Part shown: positions 26,759 through 34,998 of the stretch, one piece after another
How positions within the stretch are numbered: position 1 is the first letter of the stretch
How the letters are laid out: each line of letters starts with the position of its first letter
Assembly: GCA_051883695.1 (NCBI GenBank)
Contig: JBJEUF010000060.1
Location: forward strand, 62,001-126,000
Direction of reading: 5' to 3'
DNA from: UBA11524 sp051883695
Lineage (GTDB): Bacteria; Bacillota; Clostridia; Christensenellales; Aristaeellaceae
Length of the DNA stretch: 64,000 nt
The notes under the pieces: model-generated
What the model saw: the letters and a program-made list of their open reading frames with translations, nothing else
Databases searched by the model: none
Told to the model about the DNA's origin: nothing
Program-made: the position numbers and the translations under genes

Positions 26759-27502
26759 ATGTATCCGGAACTGCAAAAGATGATGGATGAATCCCGCCGC
26801 ATCGTGTTCTTTGGCGGCGCCGGCGTGAGCACGGAGTCCGGCATCCCCGATTTCCGCAGCGTGGACGGGCTGTACCATCAGCACTACGACTTTCCGCCGG
26901 AGGAGATTCTGTCCGCATCCTTCTTCCGTCATCGGACGGAGGAATTCTATCGCTTCTACCGGGACAGGATGCTCCCGCTGGACGCGCAGCCCAACACCGC
27001 GCACCGCTTTCTGGCTGAGCTTGAGCGGGCAGGCCGCCTGACCGCCGTCATCACCCAGAACATCGACGGGCTGCATCAGAAGGCCGGCAGCCGCTGTGTG
27101 CTGGAGCTGCACGGCTCCGTTCACCGCAACCGCTGCCTGAAATGCGCGCGCTTCTTCCCGCCGGAGTTCATCCGGGACAGCGTGGGCGTCCCCCATTGTC
27201 CCTGCGGCGGCGTCGTCAAGCCGGAGGTTGTCCTGTATGAGGAGGGGCTGGAGGACGACGTGCTGTCCGCCGCCGTCCATCACATCCGGCAAGCCGACAT
27301 GATGCTCATCGCCGGAACGAGCCTGACCGTGTATCCAGCCGCCGGGCTGGTGCGCTATTTCAGGGGGAAGCATCTGGTGCTGATCAACCGGGATGCAACG
27401 CCCATGGACAGCGCTGCCGAGCTGGTCATACACGCCAGCGTGGGCGAGGTGCTTTCCACCCTGACCGCCACGCCGCTCCCGGAGGCGGAATCAGCCCGAT
27501 GA
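26759..27502 (+). CDS. Sir2-family NAD-dependent protein deacylase
   Basis: This 247-residue sirtuin removes acyl groups from lysines using NAD. Motifs are GAGVSTESGIPDFRS (20-34), TQNIDGLH (99-106), catalytic H118 in ELHGS, and four zinc cysteines C126/C129 (CLKC) and C147/C149 (CPC). The second pair is spaced by one residue, against the usual two or more. GTSL and NRDA motifs follow near the C-terminus. AGGAGG precedes the ATG. It may share a transcript with the LRR gene; a hairpin terminator lies 21 bp downstream of the stop. Confidence 0.93.
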   Translation: MYPELQKMMDESRRIVFFGGAGVSTESGIPDFRSVDGLYHQHYDFPPEEILSASFFRHRTEEFYRFYRDRMLPLDAQPNTAHRFLAELERAGRLTAVITQNIDGLHQKAGSRCVLELHGSVHRNRCLKCARFFPPEFIRDSVGVPHCPCGGVVKPEVVLYEEGLEDDVLSAAVHHIRQADMMLIAGTSLTVYPAAGLVRYFRGKHLVLINRDATPMDSAAELVIHASVGEVLSTLTATPLPEAESAR

Positions 27503-27523
27503 AGATCCCCCTGAACGTTCTCC

Positions 27524-27553
27524 GGGCTCCGACTGAGCGATTCGTCGGAGCCC
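27524..27553 (+). terminator. Terminator of the sir2 gene
   Basis: GGGCTCCGAC and GTCGGAGCCC form a perfect 10-bp stem with a 10-nt loop, followed by TTCC and a T-rich stretch. Confidence 0.65.
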
Positions 27554-27620
27554 TTCCATATTCGTTTGCAGGAGGATATGCGTAGAATCCACAGGCGGGA
27601 GATCAAGCGGATTATACGAA

Positions 27621-27726
27621 GGAAACTCTGAATTAATGAGGTGGTGCGATGGTGAGCGGAATTTCTGCAAGAAGCAGATGGCTGAAATTCAGCCGCCAGC
27701 GTGCCGTCGAGTTATTCAGAGGTTCC
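27621..27726. mobile_element. MITE copy 1 (106 bp, internally deleted)
   Basis: This non-coding element is the short form of the copy at 38509-38668: outside a 54-bp internal deletion only three positions differ. The right end is TTATTCAGAGGTTCC; the left end GGAAACTCTGAATTAA is a degraded complement of it. No target duplication is visible (CGAA left, TTAG right). It ends 6 bp from the stop codon of the SDR gene. The rest of the 230-bp gap holds the sir2 terminator and no gene. Confidence 0.8.
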
Positions 27727-27732
27727 TTAGTA

Positions 27733-28530
27733 TCACCTCGCGTAGAGCGCCCCCACGATCTTTCCCCGCCAGGAGGAGGGCAGCACGCGGCACAGATAGC
27801 TGAGCAGCTTGTACGCTGTCCCGACCGCACAGACAGGCGGGCAGTGCTTCCTTGCTGCAATCCGGACGATAGCCGCGCCGATGGCATCCGGGTTCATGCC
27901 GTTTTGCTCGTCCTTCTCCATGCGGCTGACGCTGCGGGAAATTCTGCCGCCGTATTCCGCATCGCCCAGAACAATCTTCTGCCGTGCCTGGGTGAAGCCC
28001 GTGCGAATATCCCCCAGTTCAACCGCTGTCACCCGGATGCCATAGGGGCGTACCTCGTTGTCCAGCGCGCAGGAATAGGAGGACACCGCTGCCTTGCTGG
28101 CCGAATAGAAGGCCTGGAACGGAATATGTGCCGACGCAGCCACCGAGCTGATGTTCACAATCCGCCCGCCGCCCTGCTTTCGCATGACCGGCAGGACCGC
28201 GCGGCAGACAATGACCGTCCCGAAGAAATTGACATCCAGCTGCGCTCTGGCCTGCGAAAGCGGTGTGAACTCCACCGCGCCGGAGATGCCGGACCCGGCG
28301 CAGTTCACCACCACGTCCACACGGCCCGTTTCCGCCAGCATCTGCGCCACCGCCGCCTGGACAGCCGTTTCGCTGGTGACATCCGCGCCGATGTGCGTCA
28401 CGCCCTCCAGCGGGATATTCCGGCGGCTGAACTCATACACCACATACCCTGCATCCCGCAGGGCTGCGGCGGTGCTGCGCCCGATCCCGGAGCTGCCGCC
28501 GGTGACAAGCGCTGTCTTTTTCTGTGCCAT
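27733..28530 (-). CDS. Short-chain dehydrogenase/reductase
   Basis: This 265-residue classical SDR has the NAD(P) glycine motif TGGSSGIG (10-17), NCAGSG (76-81), catalytic S128/S129 (NISSV), and Y142/K146 (YSASK). Arg residues in the second strand (SRRN) suggest NADPH preference. The substrate is unknown. The ATG at 28530 lies 7 nt after GGAGG; 43 in-frame codons upstream run into the divergent promoter region and are rejected. The C-terminus reaches to within 6 bp of MITE copy 1. Confidence 0.88.
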   Translation of the reverse strand: MAQKKTALVTGGSSGIGRSTAAALRDAGYVVYEFSRRNIPLEGVTHIGADVTSETAVQAAVAQMLAETGRVDVVVNCAGSGISGAVEFTPLSQARAQLDVNFFGTVIVCRAVLPVMRKQGGGRIVNISSVAASAHIPFQAFYSASKAAVSSYSCALDNEVRPYGIRVTAVELGDIRTGFTQARQKIVLGDAEYGGRISRSVSRMEKDEQNGMNPDAIGAAIVRIAARKHCPPVCAVGTAYKLLSYLCRVLPSSWRGKIVGALYAR

Positions 28531-28607
28531 GGGATTGCCTCCTGAGCGTACTGTATCGGGTGAACCGCTTTTCCGCAGACGGTTCCTCACCGTTCTGCGC
28601 TGCGTAC

Positions 28608-28616
28608 ATGATAGCA
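28608..28616 (-). promoter_or_regulatory. Candidate extended -10 promoter of the SDR gene
   Basis: TGCTATCAT on the minus strand (-10 TATCAT at 28613-28608) lies 78 bp upstream of the SDR start. The -35 is weak (TAGCAT). Confidence 0.4.
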
Positions 28617-28672
28617 CATCGTGTCCGAAAATGCTACCCGGTTCAGTTCTCTGTTCCATCCGCCGCGCCGGA

Positions 28673-28702
28673 TTGACACGCCTTGTCCCGGCGTGCTATA
28701 CT
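28673..28702 (+). promoter_or_regulatory. Sigma-A promoter of the NUDIX gene
   Basis: A perfect -35 TTGACA (28673-28678) is followed after 18 bp by TATACT (28697-28702), 32 bp upstream of the NUDIX start. It may also serve metY. Confidence 0.75.
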
Positions 28703-28733
28703 ATTCAACAATTCCGGTACGGGAGGATGGACG

Positions 28734-29204
28734 ATGGACATTTCCCTGCGAAGCGACGAGGGCGCTTTCAATTACCGCGTGGCGGCAATTATTCTACATG
28801 CAGGACGCATCCTTGTCCTGCGGGACGAGGGAATCGCCCACGATTATCTCCCCGGCGGACGGGTTCATGTGGGGGAATCCACTGAGGCAGCGCTGGCCCG
28901 GGAGCTTCGCGAGGAGCTGGACACTGCGCTGACGCCGCACCATCTGGCCTTCGTCGCGGAATCGTTCTTCACCGTGGACGGCATGCGGTATCACGAGCTT
29001 TGCCTGTACCATGTGATGGACGCTTCCCCGGAGCTGCTCGCCCGCGGCGACGTATTCACCCGTGCGGAAGGAAACGAAACCCACCATTTCCGCTGGGTGA
29101 AATTCGAGGAGCTGGCAAAGCTGAGCTTCTTCCCGATTTTCCTCAAGGAGCGAATCTTCTCCCTGCCGGATGCACCCGAATTTGTAACGATGGAAAGCGA
29201 CTGA
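28734..29204 (+). CDS. NUDIX hydrolase
   Basis: This 156-residue NUDIX protein hydrolyses a nucleoside diphosphate-linked substrate that cannot be named. The Nudix box lies at residues 41-63: GG at the start, GES in the middle and the metal-binding helix ARELREEL. The ATG at 28734 follows GGGAGG; a frame extending 17 codons further runs into the promoter and is rejected. It lies 45 bp upstream of metY on the same strand. Confidence 0.9.
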   Translation: MDISLRSDEGAFNYRVAAIILHAGRILVLRDEGIAHDYLPGGRVHVGESTEAALARELREELDTALTPHHLAFVAESFFTVDGMRYHELCLYHVMDASPELLARGDVFTRAEGNETHHFRWVKFEELAKLSFFPIFLKERIFSLPDAPEFVTMESD

Positions 29205-29249
29205 TTCGCTGTCTGTACCCCTGATACTTTTTTGAAAGGATGCTGCATA

Positions 29250-30530
29250 ATGTCCTCCATTGATACCCGCTGCGTACAGGCCGGCTATACGCCCGGCAAC
29301 GGCGAGCCCCGCCAGATTCCGATCATTCAGTCCACGACCTTCAAGTATGCCACCTCCGAGGACATGGGCAAGCTCTTCGATTTGGAAGCCAGCGGCTACT
29401 TCTACACCCGCCTTCAGAATCCCACCAACGATTACGTTGCCGCGAAGATCGCCGCCTTGGAAGGCGGCACCGCCGCCATGCTGACCTCCTCCGGTCAGGC
29501 TGCGAACTTCTTCGCCATCTTCAACATCTGCAACGCGGGCGACCACATCGTTGCGTCCTCCTCCATCTACGGCGGTACCTTCAACCTCATCAGCGTGACA
29601 CTGGCGAAGATGGGCATCACCTCCACCTTCGTCTCCCCCGACGCGACGGATGAGGTGCTGGACGCGGCCTTCCGGCCCAACACCCGCGCCATGTTCGGCG
29701 AAACCATCGCCAATCCCGCGCTGACCGTGCTGGACATCGAGCGCTTTGCCGCCGCCGCGCATCGCCATGGCGTGCCGCTCATCATCGACAACACCTTCCC
29801 GACCCCGGTGAACTGCCGTCCCATCGAGTGGGGAGCGGACATCGTGACCCATTCCACCACCAAGTACATGGACGGGCACGGCGCGGCGGTCGGCGGCGCG
29901 ATTGTGGATTCCGGCCGCTTTGACTGGATGGCGCACGCGGACAAGTATCCCGGCCTTTGCACGCCCGATGAATCCTACCACGGTGTCACCTATGCGGAAA
30001 AGTTCGGCAAGGAGGGCGCGTTCATCACCAAGTGCACCAGCCAGCTGATGCGCGATCTGGGCTGCATCCAGTCCCCCCAGCACGCCTTCTACCTGAACCT
30101 CGGTCTGGAAAGCCTGCACGTCCGCATGCCCCGCCACTGCGAAAACGGTCTGGCGGTGGCTTCCTTCCTGAAGGCGCATCCCGCCGTCAAGTCCGTCAGC
30201 TATCCCCATCTGCCGGGCGACCGGTACTATGACCGCGCCATGAAGTATATGCCAAACGGCGGCTGCGGCGTGGTGTCCTTTGAGCTCAAGGGGGGACGTG
30301 CAGCCGCGGAGGCTTTCATGAAGCACCTCAAAATGGCCGCCATCGAAACCCATGTGGCCGATGCGCGCACCTGCTGCCTGAATCCCGCCACCTCCACCCA
30401 CCGCCAGATGACCGAGGAGCAGCTTGCCGCCGCCGGCGTACCGGCCGGGCTGGTGCGCATCAGCTGCGGCCTTGAGGGTACGGTGGACCTCATTGCCGAC
30501 ATCGCGCAGGCGCTGGCGCACGTCGAATGA
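29250..30530 (+). CDS. metY: O-acetylhomoserine sulfhydrylase (Cys/Met metabolism PLP enzyme)
   Basis: This 426-residue Cys/Met-metabolism PLP enzyme most resembles O-acetylhomoserine sulfhydrylase, which makes homocysteine from O-acetylhomoserine and sulfide. The Schiff-base lysine is K205 in HSTTKYMDG, PLP contact D180 is in IIDNTF, and the YxR pair of the neighbouring subunit is Y52-T-R54. Length and the insertion around 215-245 (GRFDW, KYPGLCTPDESYHG) fit MetY rather than cystathionine gamma-synthase. The ATG at 29250 follows GAAAGGA; a TTG six codons earlier overlaps that site and is rejected. No S-box or other riboswitch fits in the 45-bp gap upstream. Confidence 0.9.
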   Translation: MSSIDTRCVQAGYTPGNGEPRQIPIIQSTTFKYATSEDMGKLFDLEASGYFYTRLQNPTNDYVAAKIAALEGGTAAMLTSSGQAANFFAIFNICNAGDHIVASSSIYGGTFNLISVTLAKMGITSTFVSPDATDEVLDAAFRPNTRAMFGETIANPALTVLDIERFAAAAHRHGVPLIIDNTFPTPVNCRPIEWGADIVTHSTTKYMDGHGAAVGGAIVDSGRFDWMAHADKYPGLCTPDESYHGVTYAEKFGKEGAFITKCTSQLMRDLGCIQSPQHAFYLNLGLESLHVRMPRHCENGLAVASFLKAHPAVKSVSYPHLPGDRYYDRAMKYMPNGGCGVVSFELKGGRAAAEAFMKHLKMAAIETHVADARTCCLNPATSTHRQMTEEQLAAAGVPAGLVRISCGLEGTVDLIADIAQALAHVE

Positions 30531-30754
30531 TTGGCAATCTGACCCGTTTCGCGCTGATCTGCCTGATCGCGCTGCCCCTGTGGGTGCTGCTTCGCCGCCC
30601 CTGGAAGCGCCGACTTTCCCGGGATATCGCGTTAAGCCTGTTCGCGGCATACCTGACGGCACTGCTGGTCATGGCGCTTCGCCGGGAGCATGTCCGGCGC
30701 GGGGGTGTGGTGGATTTGCCGCCGGCTGATTCCTGCCACGGACACACTTTCTGA
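30527..30754 (+). CDS. Short VanZ-like membrane protein, probably truncated
   Basis: This 75-residue protein starts within the metY stop (ATGA overlap). It has two hydrophobic segments (LTRFALICLIALPLWVLL and IALSLFAAYLTALLVMAL). The spacing and the RRPW...RRLSRDIALSLFAAYL pattern resemble the first helices of VanZ-family proteins, which are normally about twice as long. Here the frame closes after a polar tail. It could be a remnant or a genuine small membrane protein. The assignment is weak. Confidence 0.4.
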   Translation: MIGNLTRFALICLIALPLWVLLRRPWKRRLSRDIALSLFAAYLTALLVMALRREHVRRGGVVDLPPADSCHGHTF

Positions 30755-30761
30755 ATAAACG

Positions 30762-30802
30762 CAGACCGCCCGGAACCAAGCTGCTTGGCTCCGGGCGGTC
30801 TG
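30762..30802. terminator. Bidirectional terminator between the metY unit and tgt
   Basis: A 19-bp stem (CAGACCGCCCGG... with ...CCGGGCGGTCTG, one G-T pair) with a 3-nt loop lies between converging genes. The plus strand is followed by TCTTTGTG and the minus strand by CGTTTATT. Confidence 0.8.
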
Positions 30803-30819
30803 TCTTTGTGTTTCCTGCA

Positions 30820-31947
30820 TCAGAAATTGCGGGACATATCGTACTTCTCGTAGAACTCCCTTCGGAAGTCGAGGAAGCAGTCGTTGGCAATCGCCTCGCG
30901 AATCTGCTCCATCAGATGCAGCAGGAAGCGCAGGTTATGGATGGATACCAGGCGGCCGCCAGTGATCTCACCCGAGCGCAGCAGGTGCCGGATATAGGCG
31001 CGGGAGAAATTGCGGCAGGCATAGCAGTCGCACTCATCGTCCAGCGGAATGAATTCCCGGGCGTACTTCGCATTCTTGATGACCACGCGGCCCTTGCTGG
31101 TCATGGCGGTGCCGTTGCGGGCCACACGGGTAGCCAGCACGCAGTCAAACATGTCGATGCCGCGCAGCACGCCCTCCACCAGGCAGTCCGCGCTGCCCAC
31201 GCCCATCAGGTAGCGCGGCTTGTGCACCGGCATGTAGGGCGCGATTTCCTCCAGCATCTCGTACATCACCGGCTTGGGCTCGCCCACGGAAAGGCCGCCG
31301 ATGCCGTAGCCGACAAAATCCATGTCCGCAAGCGTTTTGGCGCTCTCAATCCGCAGATCCTTGTAGAACGCGCCCTGCACGATGCCAAAGAGCGCCTGAT
31401 CCTCCCGGGTGTGGTGCTTTTTGCAGCGCTCCGCCCAGCGGTGAGTGCGCTCCATGTTCTCCTTGGCGGTATCGTAATCGCAGGGATAGGGGCTGCATAC
31501 ATCGAAGGCCATGGCGATGTCCGCGCCCAGCGCCTCCTGGATGTCCATGGATTCCTCCGGGCCGATGAACAGGCGGCTGCCGTCCAGATGGCTCTGGAAG
31601 GTTACGCCCTCCTCCCTGATTTTCCGGATGCCCGCCAGCGAAAAAACCTGGAATCCGCCGGAGTCGGTCAGGATCGGCTTGTCCCAGCTCATGAAGCGGT
31701 GCAGTCCTCCGGCCTCCCGGATCAGCTGCTCGCCCGGGCGCAGGTGCAGATGGTAGGTGTTGGACAGCATGATCTGCGTGCCGATTTCCTCCATCTCCCG
31801 GGGCGTCATGGCCTTGACGCAGGCTGCGGTGCCTACCGGCATGTAGATGGGCGTCTCAATATCGCCATGGGGCGTATGCAGCACGCCCAGCCGCGCGCCG
31901 GACTGCTTGCACACATGCCTGAGCTCATAGGAAAAGGGGCTGCTCAC
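30820..31947 (-). CDS. tgt: tRNA-guanine (queuine) transglycosylase
   Basis: This 375-residue enzyme exchanges G34 of GUN-anticodon tRNAs for the queuosine precursor preQ1. Motifs are LSNTYHLHLRPG, DSGGFQVFS with the general-base aspartate, GGLSVGEP, and the catalytic region FDCVLATRVARNG. The zinc site is CDCYAC with a downstream Cys/His (IHNLRFLLHL). Length is typical. Its start overlaps the rluA-like gene by four bases, and it is the last gene of a unit of four (GH4-like, methyltransferase, rluA-like, tgt). No queA or other queuosine gene is in the window. Confidence 0.95.
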   Translation of the reverse strand: MSSPFSYELRHVCKQSGARLGVLHTPHGDIETPIYMPVGTAACVKAMTPREMEEIGTQIMLSNTYHLHLRPGEQLIREAGGLHRFMSWDKPILTDSGGFQVFSLAGIRKIREEGVTFQSHLDGSRLFIGPEESMDIQEALGADIAMAFDVCSPYPCDYDTAKENMERTHRWAERCKKHHTREDQALFGIVQGAFYKDLRIESAKTLADMDFVGYGIGGLSVGEPKPVMYEMLEEIAPYMPVHKPRYLMGVGSADCLVEGVLRGIDMFDCVLATRVARNGTAMTSKGRVVIKNAKYAREFIPLDDECDCYACRNFSRAYIRHLLRSGEITGGRLVSIHNLRFLLHLMEQIREAIANDCFLDFRREFYEKYDMSRNF

Positions 31948-32717
31948 TGGTTGTTACCTCCGTTGGGCTGTTGCTGTTCGGTGAAGGTCTCGTTCTGCCG
32001 TTCCTGCAGGATGGCAGGCGCAGAGTTGGCAAAGCGGATCGCCATGTCGGTCAGCTCCGCTGCGTAGGCATTCCAGATCGACCCGCAGGGCAGATCCTGA
32101 AAGGTCATGACATTGTGGGTCGTGGGATGCTCGATGGTCAGCTTGTAGCCCCACAGGGCAATCTGCTGCCCGTACATGCCGTGCCCATAGCGATGGTCGC
32201 CCCACAGCGGCGCGCCCATCTCGCGCATCTGCACACGAATTTGATGCTTCCGGCCCGTTTCCAGCCGCAGCGCGCACAGGGTCGTGCCCTGACGGCTCGC
32301 AATCCTCCGCCCGTGCAGGATCGCCTCCTGCGCGCCGCGCTCATCCGCGTCGCAGACGACCACGCGGTTCATGCGCTCATTGTCCATCAGGTAGTTGATG
32401 AGGGTGAACTTCTCGCGCACCTCCTCTCCATCCACCACGCACAGGTACTCCCGGCCCATGGCGTGCTCCCGCATCTGCGCGGACAGACGCGCCGCAGCCT
32501 TCGACGTGCGCGCAAAGACCATCAACCCGCCGACAGGCCGATCCAGCCGGTGCACAAGGCCCAGATAGACGTTGCCCGGCTTGCGGTACTTGATGCGGAT
32601 ATACTCCTTCAATTCGGTCAGGATATCCGCATCGCCGGTCTTGTCGCCCTGGGAGAGCATGTTGGGCGGCTTCACCGCCACGATGATATGATTGTCCTCA
32701 TAAACGATCTTAACCAT
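31944..32717 (-). CDS. RluA-family pseudouridine synthase
   Basis: This 257-residue rRNA or tRNA pseudouridine synthase has the catalytic-aspartate motif HRLDRPVGGLMVFARTS near residues 56-72, GRKHQIRVQM, and no N-terminal S4 domain, as in short RluA-type enzymes of Firmicutes. The target uridine is not predictable. It overlaps tgt by four bases at the 3' end and the methyltransferase by eight at the 5' end, so the three are translationally coupled. Confidence 0.9.
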   Translation of the reverse strand: MVKIVYEDNHIIVAVKPPNMLSQGDKTGDADILTELKEYIRIKYRKPGNVYLGLVHRLDRPVGGLMVFARTSKAAARLSAQMREHAMGREYLCVVDGEEVREKFTLINYLMDNERMNRVVVCDADERGAQEAILHGRRIASRQGTTLCALRLETGRKHQIRVQMREMGAPLWGDHRYGHGMYGQQIALWGYKLTIEHPTTHNVMTFQDLPCGSIWNAYAAELTDMAIRFANSAPAILQERQNETFTEQQQPNGGNNQ

Positions 32718-33573
32718 GGTACCACCTTCCGCTGGCGCCGGCAGGCAGCACGCCGCCGGTGGTCACGGGCAGACACAGCTCCTGCGAGTCAATTTCCCCG
32801 CCAAAGCGGCTGACAACGCACTTCTCCAGCATGTTGGACAGCACGCTGGCCTGAAAGCCCGTGGTGTAGCTGTTGATGAGGTAAAACAGCGCGTTGTCGG
32901 AGAGCACCTGCGCGCAGGTATCCACCAGGCCGTACAGCTCGTTTTCCAGCTTCCACACCTCGCCGGAGGGGCCGCGTCCGTAGCTGGGCGGATCCATCAG
33001 GATACCGTCATACCGGTTGCCCCGGCGAATCTCCCGCTGCACAAAGCGCAGTGCGTCCTCCACAATGAACCGGAAGCGGTTTTCCGGCAGACCGCTCAGC
33101 TCGCGGTTCTCCTTGGCCCACTGCACGATGCCCTTGGACGCGTCCACATGGGTCACATGCGCGCCCGCCGCCGCGCAGGCGATCGTCGCCGCGCCGGTGT
33201 AGCCAAAAAGGTTGAGCACCTTCACATCCGTTCGGCCGGAGGCGCGGATCCTTTCCTGCATCCAGACCCAGTTGGCGGCCTGCTCCGGGAACAGGCCCGT
33301 GTGCTTGAAGCTGGTGGGGCGGACATAGAAGAACATGTCCTGATGGCGGATCGTCCAGCGCTCGGGCAGGCGCGTCAGGAACTCCCACTCGCCGCCGCCC
33401 TTATCGGAGCGGTGATAATGGGCCTGCGCCTGCTTCCACAGCTGCGGATTCGCCCTGGGCCAGATGGTCTGCGGGTCGGGGCGGCGCAGGATCACACTCC
33501 CCCAGCGCTCCAGCTTCTCGCCGTCGCCGGTGTCCAGGACTTCGTAATCTTCCCAGGTGTTGGCTAAGAACAT
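32710..33573 (-). CDS. Class I SAM-dependent methyltransferase (RlmI/RlmL-like, no PUA domain)
   Basis: This 287-residue methyltransferase has motif I LNLFGYTGAATIACAAAG and motif IV MDPPSYGRG, typical of rRNA cytosine or guanine methyltransferases of the RlmI/YwbD group. It lacks an N-terminal PUA domain; the first about 100 residues (WEDYEVLDTGDGEKLERWG...) instead match the group of short bacterial proteins with PxxFKHTGLFPEQAANW. rRNA methylation fits its coupling to a pseudouridine synthase and tgt. The start codon follows AAGGAGA. The exact target is unknown. Confidence 0.88.
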   Translation of the reverse strand: MFLANTWEDYEVLDTGDGEKLERWGSVILRRPDPQTIWPRANPQLWKQAQAHYHRSDKGGGEWEFLTRLPERWTIRHQDMFFYVRPTSFKHTGLFPEQAANWVWMQERIRASGRTDVKVLNLFGYTGAATIACAAAGAHVTHVDASKGIVQWAKENRELSGLPENRFRFIVEDALRFVQREIRRGNRYDGILMDPPSYGRGPSGEVWKLENELYGLVDTCAQVLSDNALFYLINSYTTGFQASVLSNMLEKCVVSRFGGEIDSQELCLPVTTGGVLPAGASGRWYHG

Positions 33574-33594
33574 GTCGTGGGTCTCCTTCTCCGG

Positions 33595-34926
33595 TCATTC
33601 TTCCTCATCCGTCAGTCTGCCCAGCACATCCGCGTGCATCTCGATCATCCGGTCGACCACGTCCTGCACGTACAGGCGATCCAGCCCGGCCAGCGCGGGG
33701 TCGATCTCGATGCACTCCCGCAGCGCGACGCGATCCCCCTCAGCCGCCTGCGCAGCCAGATGGTTCGTCTCGTCGATCTCGCCGCAGATCTCCGCCAGCG
33801 GCGCCGGGAGCATCGTCCCATGGGGCACGATCTGTCCATGCCGCAGCGAGAGCTTCGCCTCTATCATAGCAGATTTTGCGAGCTGTGGCAACTCCCCGTT
33901 GTTCACGCGGGTGACGGCGGGAATGTCGCAATCCTCCCCGCGCAGCAGCGCCAGCGCCAGCTGCATCGGACGGATCGGCACCGCCCTGGACAGAAGCAGC
34001 AGCTGCGCCATCTGCCCTTCCTTGTCGTTCGCGCCCTTTTCCCCCACGGTGTTCATCCACAGGATGCGTTCCTTGCGGCGCTCGACGGATTCGCCGAACA
34101 CCGGCTCCTCCTCCGGGATGAAATCATCCTGCGCGGGCAGCCATTCGGCGTGATCGGTTACGTCGCCGATGGCGATGGCGCCGTACCAGTCCAGCCAGCG
34201 GCGCGTCAGCTGACCCAGACTGTCCTCCTCTGCCAGATCGTAGAGCAGGGGCAGCAGATCCTCCTGCGTTTCCGCATCCTCCAGCCCCACGAGGAAGGCG
34301 AAGCCCGGCAGGCCCGCAATGGTCGGCCGCACATCGTCCATCTTGCAGCTGAGCTTCTTCGTCAGGCTGTCCAGACCGTTCGCGCCGCGCAGGGGCGTGC
34401 GGCCCAGACCGAAGCAGCGGAAGCCGGCGCGCTCAAACAGGATGGACGTGCGGCCCACGGGCTGCCCAAGGTTCACGACGATCGCGCCGGGGCAGGCTTC
34501 GCGCATCGCCTCGCACAGGTCGAGCACCGCTTCGCCCTGGCGCAGCGTATGCAGCAATCCGCCGATGCCGCCGTTGACGCGCGCTTGCTCAAGCAAACCG
34601 GGATCGTCCTCCTGCACGCCGGAAAGGGCTTCCCTGTCCATTTTGAACCGGCTGGCAGCCATGCAGTCTCCGGCGTAGATCACGCAGTCCGCGCCGGAGA
34701 GCACCTCGCGGCGGCTGCCGGACACCAGCAGCCCGGCCTTCAGACCCGCGTAACGCTTCTGCGCATCGCGGATGACGGCGTTGCCGTAGCGCTGCAGCAC
34801 CTCCTGCATCGCAGCGTTCTTCTCCTCGAGGGTGAGCGTGGCAGACTGCCTGCCGGCAAACAGCAGATCGGTGAGCAACGTGGGCAGCAGGGTCGGGATA
34901 TCCTGACCAATGAGGGCGATTTTCAT
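33595..34926 (-). CDS. Divergent glycoside hydrolase family 4-like protein
   Basis: This 443-residue protein has the GH4 size and a recognisable GH4 C-terminal half (AKSAMIEAKL, MLPAPLAEICGEIDETNHLAAQAAEGD, LDRLYVQDVVDRM). The N-terminal Rossmann half is degenerate: the NAD loop is IGQDIPTLL instead of a GGGS-type loop, the usual N-x-x-NP region is NLGQP, and the expected metal-binding Cys in the GL-C-N/H motif is replaced (FGLGRTP). GH4 enzymes need NAD and a divalent metal, so activity is doubtful or altered. The ATG at 34926 is 7 nt after GGAGG. It lies 21 bp ahead of the methyltransferase gene, an unusual place for a sugar hydrolase. Confidence 0.7.
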   Translation of the reverse strand: MKIALIGQDIPTLLPTLLTDLLFAGRQSATLTLEEKNAAMQEVLQRYGNAVIRDAQKRYAGLKAGLLVSGSRREVLSGADCVIYAGDCMAASRFKMDREALSGVQEDDPGLLEQARVNGGIGGLLHTLRQGEAVLDLCEAMREACPGAIVVNLGQPVGRTSILFERAGFRCFGLGRTPLRGANGLDSLTKKLSCKMDDVRPTIAGLPGFAFLVGLEDAETQEDLLPLLYDLAEEDSLGQLTRRWLDWYGAIAIGDVTDHAEWLPAQDDFIPEEEPVFGESVERRKERILWMNTVGEKGANDKEGQMAQLLLLSRAVPIRPMQLALALLRGEDCDIPAVTRVNNGELPQLAKSAMIEAKLSLRHGQIVPHGTMLPAPLAEICGEIDETNHLAAQAAEGDRVALRECIEIDPALAGLDRLYVQDVVDRMIEMHADVLGRLTDEEE

Positions 34927-34954
34927 GCAGATTCCTCCGTTGGGATAACGCAAA

Positions 34955-34987
34955 CCGGGAGGAGGCCCCTGTACAAGCCTCCCCCGG
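34955..34987 (-). terminator. Terminator of ileS
   Basis: On the minus strand CCGGGGGAGGC and GCCTCCTCCCGG pair with one bulge around a 10-nt loop and are followed by TTTGCGTT, 11 nt after the ileS stop. Confidence 0.6.
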
Positions 34988-34998
34988 CATTCATAGGT

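Noticed and set aside
27578..27631. A 17-codon Arg-rich frame (MRRIHRREIK...) after GGAGG, ended by a stop inside MITE copy 1
   Set aside because: The ribosome binding site is only 2 nt from the ATG and the peptide is too short to judge; it could be a remnant of a gene cut by the element, but there is no continuation beyond it.
29205..29249. A possible S-box or other riboswitch for metY
   Set aside because: The gap is only 45 bp and has none of the conserved riboswitch sequences.
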